Of a DNA stretch of 57,977 bases, positions 53,868 to 57,977 are shown one piece after another. The stretch is from Bacillota bacterium. Its GTDB lineage: Bacteria > Bacillota > Clostridia > Oscillospirales > Ruminococcaceae. The notes beneath the pieces are model-generated. The model did not search any database and was not told the DNA's origin. It saw nothing but the letters and a program-made list of their open reading frames with translations. The translations under genes and the position numbers were made by a program. The stretch lies in NCBI GenBank assembly GCA_023460535.1, contig JAEWPV010000011.1, forward strand, positions 1 through 57,977, read 5' to 3'. Numbering within the stretch: the first letter of the stretch is position 1; the number at the start of each line of letters is the position of its first letter.

Positions 53868-55259
53868 TTACGCTGCTTCCTTATTCTTTCCGATACTCAA
53901 AAGAAGGTTGAGCAGAATGCCAAACAGCGCGGCAGACGCGATAGCGGGGAGCTCAAAACCAAACATCGGGATCATTCCCCCCGGGAAGGCAAAGCTGCCG
54001 CCGAGACCGATAATTAGAATGGTGGACATCACCGCGAGGTTGCGCGAATCAAACATATCCACCTTCTTGCTCATGATGATGGTAACACCCTGCGAGGCGA
54101 TTACGCCAAACAGATAGATAGAGATACCACCAATAACAGCGGCGGGAATAGAATATACCGCGGCGCTGAGCGGAGTAAAGCAAGAGATAATCATTGTAAT
54201 AATTGCGGCTGCAATCAGTACGGGGCTAGAGAAGTTTTTGGTAATAGCCATTGTGCTGAGGTTTTCGCCGTAGTTGGTGCCGGCAGGACCGCCGATTGCA
54301 CCGGAGATCATGTCGCCCAGACCGTCACCGATCAGGTTGAGACCCAGCTTGTCCGCAATCTTGTACTCTTTTTTCGAGCCCTTTTTCTTTGCGAGGTCGT
54401 TTACATAGATGTCGAGCTGATACAGATGTGCGGTGGACTCTGGGATTGTGGCGATTGCGATAGGCATGATGGCGGCAACCGCAGCCCAATCTGCCTTAGG
54501 CTGTGTAAAATGCGGCAGCGCAAACCCGATAGCGGGAATGGCAAGCGCTGACTCGGTTGCACCAAGCTTTGCAAAATCACAGTAGTTTATGCCGGTAATC
54601 AGTCCGAGTACCAACGCAACCACATAGCCGGCCAAAAGACCCAGAAGAATGGGCAGCTGCGACCACGTACCCTTGAGGTAAACTGAAAACAGGATAGTGG
54701 CGAGCAGAGTAACTAGGCAGATGACCCACGAAAGATTGGTAGCAAGCACCGTGTTCGCCTCGGTTACATTCCCCGGAAGGGACAAAGGATTGGATATCGC
54801 TGTGCCTGCCAGCGAAAGACCAATTACGATAGCAATACTGCCCGTAACAGTGGGGGGTAAAACACGCTCTATGGCGTTTTGACCAAACTGCTTGATGATA
54901 AGACCCGCAGCAATGGAAACGAGACCGGACAACACAATACCAAACTGTGCAACGGCAATCTTATCGTCCGCAACGGGACCCGCGAATGCCTGTGCTCCGG
55001 TAATGGAGCAGATGGCAGCGATATAAGAAAAGCTGGAGCCGTAGTAAAGCGGTATCTTCCTGCCTGTAACAAGGATAAAGCCGATTGTGGCAAGACCGCT
55101 TGCAAAGATGGTGGTGGATACATGGAATCCGGTTAAGAGTGCCACAAGCACCGTGGCGGGGAACATGACGATAATCTGCTGCAGCGCGAAAAGCAACAGC
55201 TTGGGCAGAGGCGGACGTTCATCCGGCAGATACCCTGTAACAATTTTTTGCTGTGCCAA
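53868..55259 (-). CDS. Nucleobase:cation symporter (uracil/xanthine permease, NCS2)
   Basis: A 463-residue membrane transporter of the NCS2 (UraA/PbuX) family with about 14 helices. Features are YYGSSFSYIAAI, PESTAHLYQLD in the substrate region, GGPAGTNYGENLSTMAITKNFS and the C-terminal half YLFGVIASQGV. The start is a TTG at 55259 with GGAGGG eight bases upstream. Uracil is slightly favoured by the GGPAGTNYGEN segment. A promoter is seen at 55301-55329. Confidence 0.93.
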   Translation of the reverse strand: MAQQKIVTGYLPDERPPLPKLLLFALQQIIVMFPATVLVALLTGFHVSTTIFASGLATIGFILVTGRKIPLYYGSSFSYIAAICSITGAQAFAGPVADDKIAVAQFGIVLSGLVSIAAGLIIKQFGQNAIERVLPPTVTGSIAIVIGLSLAGTAISNPLSLPGNVTEANTVLATNLSWVICLVTLLATILFSVYLKGTWSQLPILLGLLAGYVVALVLGLITGINYCDFAKLGATESALAIPAIGFALPHFTQPKADWAAVAAIMPIAIATIPESTAHLYQLDIYVNDLAKKKGSKKEYKIADKLGLNLIGDGLGDMISGAIGGPAGTNYGENLSTMAITKNFSSPVLIAAAIITMIISCFTPLSAAVYSIPAAVIGGISIYLFGVIASQGVTIIMSKKVDMFDSRNLAVMSTILIIGLGGSFAFPGGMIPMFGFELPAIASAALFGILLNLLLSIGKNKEAA

Positions 55260-55300
55260 ACAGTATCCCTCCTGTTGTTTTTTCGTGATAAACCTTTCTG

Positions 55301-55329
55301 ATTATACCTTGTCGATGGCGTTTTCGCAA
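55301..55329 (-). promoter_or_regulatory. SigA-type promoter of the nucleobase permease
   Basis: On the minus strand TTGCGA, a 17-base spacer and a perfect TATAAT. The start codon lies about 40 bases downstream. Confidence 0.82.
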
Positions 55330-55496
55330 CAATTTATCCGATATTTATTCATGAAATAATCAAATTTGCTATGTTGCGATTTACTCGCCTATCTGCGTTG
55401 TATGTTTTGATAAAAACGCAGATAGTTTTTGGGCAATAATGCCTTTGGTTGGACGATGTGCACCGTAAACTTAGGGTATTCTGATTGTAGGTGTAT

Positions 55497-55690
55497 GTAG
55501 GGGGCGGCGTCCCCGACGCCCCGCGAATGCGTACCCCAACGGTACTCCGTGTCCGGGTTGGGGGGTGCGGACGCGCAATGCGCGCCCCTACTTATTGCGA
55601 AGCAATGCTTCTTCGATAACCTTCGCATCGCGAAGCAAAGCTTCGCATTTTGAAAACCTTCGGTTTTCGGGCGGGGCGGGGTGGGGATTT
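55497..55690. repeat. Cluster of short palindromic repeats (left cluster)
   Basis: Palindromic words stand side by side: GCGAAGCAAAGCTTCGC at 55630-55646, GAAAACCTTCGGTTTTC at 55652-55668, GCGCAATGCGCGCCCCTAC at 55573-55591, and GTAGGGGGCGGCGTCC near 55497. The same words recur at 57262-57590. GC-rich, with no credible gene. Together with the flanking sequence it fills the 534-bp gap between the permease and the surface protein gene. Confidence 0.85.
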
Positions 55691-55793
55691 GCTATCGGGG
55701 TTTTTCTGTCAGTACGGCAAAGCTCCGGCACCCGTTACAGGCGCCGGAGCTTTGTAAGCATAAAAGACTAATTATGTCCTGATATTACGCTGA

Positions 55794-56873
55794 TTATTTG
55801 CCAGCCTTGTTTACTGCTACGAAGCCTGCAGCTGCAAGAGCAACTACTGCGAATACGATAGCGATGTTAACGATGTCGTTCGCGCCGGTCTCGGGGATAG
55901 CGGGCTTCTCAGCTTCGCCTTCCTGGAGATCGCCGTATGCAGCGTAAGCGCCGAGGGTTGTGCCAGCAGGCACGGAGAAGATAACCGCGTTGTGGTTTAC
56001 AACCTCTGCGGCAATGGCTTCGCCGGTGGGCTTGCCATCAACCAGAGCGTAAACATATACGGTCTCGCCGTACAGGTTCTGGTTATCGGTGCCGATGGGC
56101 ATGGTGATGGTAGCGGCATCCTTTACACGGGTGGGCTTAAAGCCAACCGCTGCAATTGCCTTGCTGCCTTCTGCCACGCTGGTTGTTGCATGCAGGTACA
56201 ACGAGGTGTTCTGCTTTGCAACCTTGGCAAACTTAACGGAGTACTTGCTGTAGTTTAAAGAAAGAGCCTTGCCTTCTGCATCCTCGAATACCGAAACGTC
56301 GATAACGCGAGCGGCAGTGTCGAGTGTGTAGTTGCCATGAGCATCCTGGAACATATCGGTGCTGTCAGCTCTGGTGTTGCCAACCGTACCGGTAATCTCC
56401 ATTTTGCCGCTTACTCTGTCTTCGCCGGTAGCAGCGGAAGCCTGAACAACGTTTACGGTAACCTTAAAGTCCTTCGCTTCCTCTACAGTGAACTTCTCGG
56501 CAAGGGGCTTAACGGTAACCTTGATGGCTACGCCGTCTCTTGCGCTATTCTTAATAAGGCTGTAGGATGCTACAACATCGCTGTTGTTGCTGGAAACAGA
56601 AACGCTCAGCGAGTAGTCGCCGGTGTTCTTAAATACCGAGCCGTCGATGTCGGCGATGGGGGTAGCAGAAAGGTAGAACGAGGTGGGGTCGGTGTCTTCC
56701 AGGTAAAATGTATGTTCAGAGTCTTTGTCGCCGAAAACCAGCTCAAGTCCGGTTGTGGCTCCACTATCAGTGTCAGGAGTTGCGTCGGGTGCGATGAGTG
56801 CGGCTGCGGATACGGCTGTTGCAAGGCTAAGTGCCATAACTGCAGCCAGTACCAATGCGAGTACCTTTTTCAT
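55794..56873 (-). CDS. Cell-wall surface protein with IPETG sorting signal
   Basis: A 359-residue secreted protein. A signal peptide covers about 1-25 (ending VSAA). The Thr/Asp-rich body appears all-beta. The cell-wall sorting signal is complete: IPETG, hydrophobic stretch NIAIVFAVVALAAAGFVAV and basic tail NKAGK. The motif is of class A/E sortase type, unlike the NPDTG system at 16-20 kb. RBS AAGGAGG; promoter at 56931-56959. A paralogue begins at the window end. Ligand or role unknown. Confidence 0.9.
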   Translation of the reverse strand: MKKVLALVLAAVMALSLATAVSAAALIAPDATPDTDSGATTGLELVFGDKDSEHTFYLEDTDPTSFYLSATPIADIDGSVFKNTGDYSLSVSVSSNNSDVVASYSLIKNSARDGVAIKVTVKPLAEKFTVEEAKDFKVTVNVVQASAATGEDRVSGKMEITGTVGNTRADSTDMFQDAHGNYTLDTAARVIDVSVFEDAEGKALSLNYSKYSVKFAKVAKQNTSLYLHATTSVAEGSKAIAAVGFKPTRVKDAATITMPIGTDNQNLYGETVYVYALVDGKPTGEAIAAEVVNHNAVIFSVPAGTTLGAYAAYGDLQEGEAEKPAIPETGANDIVNIAIVFAVVALAAAGFVAVNKAGK

Positions 56874-56930
56874 GTGTTTTCCTCCTTAAGGTTGGATAGT
56901 TTTTGTTGGTTACTTGCTAACCACAGGCAT

Positions 56931-56959
56931 AGTATAACCCATAATTCTCTTCTTTGCAA
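56931..56959 (-). promoter_or_regulatory. SigA-type promoter of the IPETG surface protein
   Basis: On the minus strand TTGCAA, a 17-base spacer and TATACT, followed by a leader with a small hairpin GGTTA/TAACC and the AAGGAGG site. Confidence 0.8.
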
Positions 56960-57261
56960 TAGGTTTTAGTAATTTATTTGTTATAATATTGTAACTATTA
57001 TTTGGACATATCGCACAATTTAGCATGTTAATCATGTGCTTTTACCCGTATTGTCATATTTATTCCGGTATTTCCAATTTGTTGAGGGTTATATGGTATT
57101 ATTTATGTAATATTTTTGTTACCTTTATCCAATACCAGTGGTTGCCGCGATGATTGTTGCCTGCGGAAAGGCGGCCTTCTCTTAAGGGGAATAAGCAAGG
57201 AACGTGCATTGGTCGGCTTTGCTGTGGGATTGGCGGGTTTGGTGTTCTTTTTTGCGTTTTG

Positions 57262-57590
57262 CGGTGTGTAGGGGGGCGCCGCCCCTACTTCTCCACAGAA
57301 CGCAAAATCCACGGAAACCCGAAAACCTGCGGTTTGCTGCAGTGTTTGCGGGGCGGATGAAAGAAGGCGGAACGGTCGGAGACCGTTCCCTACACATAGC
57401 GAAGCAAAGCTTCGCATTTGGAAAACCTCCGGTTTTCTTTCGGATTCGCATAGCCAACCTTCGGATTGCATAGCGAAGCAAAGCTTCGCATTTAGAAAAC
57501 CTGCGCATAGCCAACCTTCGGTTGGCATTCTGAAAACCTGCGGTTTTCTAAGGATGCGCAATGCGCGCCCCTACGGGTTTTTTGGCACGA
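57262..57590. repeat. Cluster of short palindromic repeats (right cluster)
   Basis: Copies of the same words as in the left cluster: GCGAAGCAAAGCTTCGC at 57399-57415 and 57473-57489; GAAAACC-N3-GGTTTTC at 57421-57437 and 57532-57548; GCGCAATGCGCGCCCCTAC at 57556-57574; and GTAGGGGCGGC-type sequence near 57268-57286. It lies in the 794-bp gap between the two IPETG protein genes. The left 380 bp of that gap is AT-rich promoter DNA and unremarkable sequence. Confidence 0.85.
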
Positions 57591-57667
57591 CAAAACAGGC
57601 GGCATCCTTTCGGATGCCGCCTGTCGGTTCGTCAGTAAAAGACTGCGAATCTACCGGTTAGGGTAAA

Positions 57668-57977
57668 TTACTTGCCAGCCTTCTTAACCGCTACGAAGCC
57701 AGCAGCAGCAAGAGCTACAACTGCGAATACGATAGCGATGTTAACGATGTCGTTTGCGCCGGTCTCAGGGATAGCGGGCTTCTCAGCGTCGCCTTCTGTC
57801 TGAGCGCCGTAGGCAGCGAAGGTGCCCAGAGCGGTGCCAGCGGGAACGGTGAATACGATGGAGTTGTGGTTTACAACTTCAGCAGGGATAGCAGCGCCGG
57901 TGGGCTTGCCATCTACTACGTTGTAAACGTATACGGTCTCGCCGTAGAAGTTCTGGTTGTCAAAGCTTACGGGCATT
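57668..57977 (-). CDS. Partial IPETG surface protein (paralogue), cut by the window end
   Basis: The C-terminal 102 residues of a second surface protein. It shares NQN-YGETVYVY, VDGKPTG, AEVVNHN and PAGT-LG with the neighbour at 55794 and has an almost identical sorting signal (EKPAIPETGANDIVN then the same hydrophobic stretch and KKAGK). The N terminus is outside the window, so the apparent first Met is internal. Confidence 0.88.
   Translation of the reverse strand, partial: MPVSFDNQNFYGETVYVYNVVDGKPTGAAIPAEVVNHNSIVFTVPAGTALGTFAAYGAQTEGDAEKPAIPETGANDIVNIAIVFAVVALAAAGFVAVKKAGK

Noticed and set aside
57103..57561. Open frames on both strands through the right repeat cluster
   Set aside because: Translations consist of repeated palindromic words and lack ribosome sites; they are by-products of the repeats.
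55497..57590. CRISPR array impression from recurring short repeats
   Set aside because: Repeats are of several kinds, unevenly spaced, with no constant repeat-spacer unit and no cas genes.

Overview
The window looks like a chromosomal segment of an anaerobic, endospore-forming Firmicute of the class Clostridia, probably of the Oscillospirales/Ruminococcaceae type. The pointers are dipicolinate synthase (dpaA/dpaB) and spore photoproduct lyase for sporulation, rubrerythrin with a Fur/PerR regulator for anaerobic peroxide defence, sortase-type surface proteins, strong AGGAGG ribosome binding sites, and frequent TTG and GTG starts. No species name can be given from sequence alone.

Layout, left to right. 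Positions 0.2-3.9 kb hold a three-gene molybdenum hydroxylase operon of xanthine dehydrogenase type. Positions 4.1-9.6 kb hold an exported esterase, a DUF1579-like pseudogene with one in-frame stop, a lipoprotein coupled to a CopA copper ATPase, and a divergent HxlR regulator. Positions 9.8-13.6 kb hold a hypothetical protein, tRNA-Gly(CCC), two TrkA-type potassium-channel regulatory proteins, a VanY-like carboxypeptidase and a 39-residue membrane protein. Positions 13.8-15.9 kb hold a Fur-family regulator with a clear Fur-type box, rubrerythrin, and a DUF2975/HTH pair. Positions 15.9-24.5 kb hold a class B sortase with its probable substrate (five cadherin-like repeats ending in NPDTG), a PBP5-like lipoprotein that has lost its catalytic residues, and a run of small regulatory and enzyme genes. 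Positions 24.5-36.1 kb hold an amino-acid ABC transporter, a thioredoxin-reductase-like flavoprotein, birA, a phosphodiesterase, three small conserved-looking genes, splB, dpaAB, a WYL regulator with a divergent peptidase E, and a VOC protein.

The main discovery is at 36.8-52.1 kb. A 15,334-bp element has inserted into an asparagine synthetase gene (asnB). The C-terminal 144 codons lie at 36363-36797 and the N-terminal 473 codons at 52132-53550, both on the minus strand. Joining them at the shared TC core (GA on the coding strand) restores a continuous 617-codon reading frame. A large serine recombinase lies just inside the right end. The two element ends form an imperfect inverted repeat centred on the core (13 of 17 positions match), as expected for a serine-integrase attP. 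The cargo is not the usual phage or resistance set. It is a glycan-utilisation locus with an AraC regulator, an Lpl-type sugar ABC transporter without its ATPase, a beta-helix protein, and GH43, GH31 and GH27 glycosidases without signal peptides. The logic appears to be import of an oligosaccharide followed by its breakdown in the cytoplasm.

Beyond the element are a uracil/xanthine-type permease and two related IPETG-anchored surface proteins (the second cut by the window end). They are separated and flanked by clusters of short palindromic repeats.
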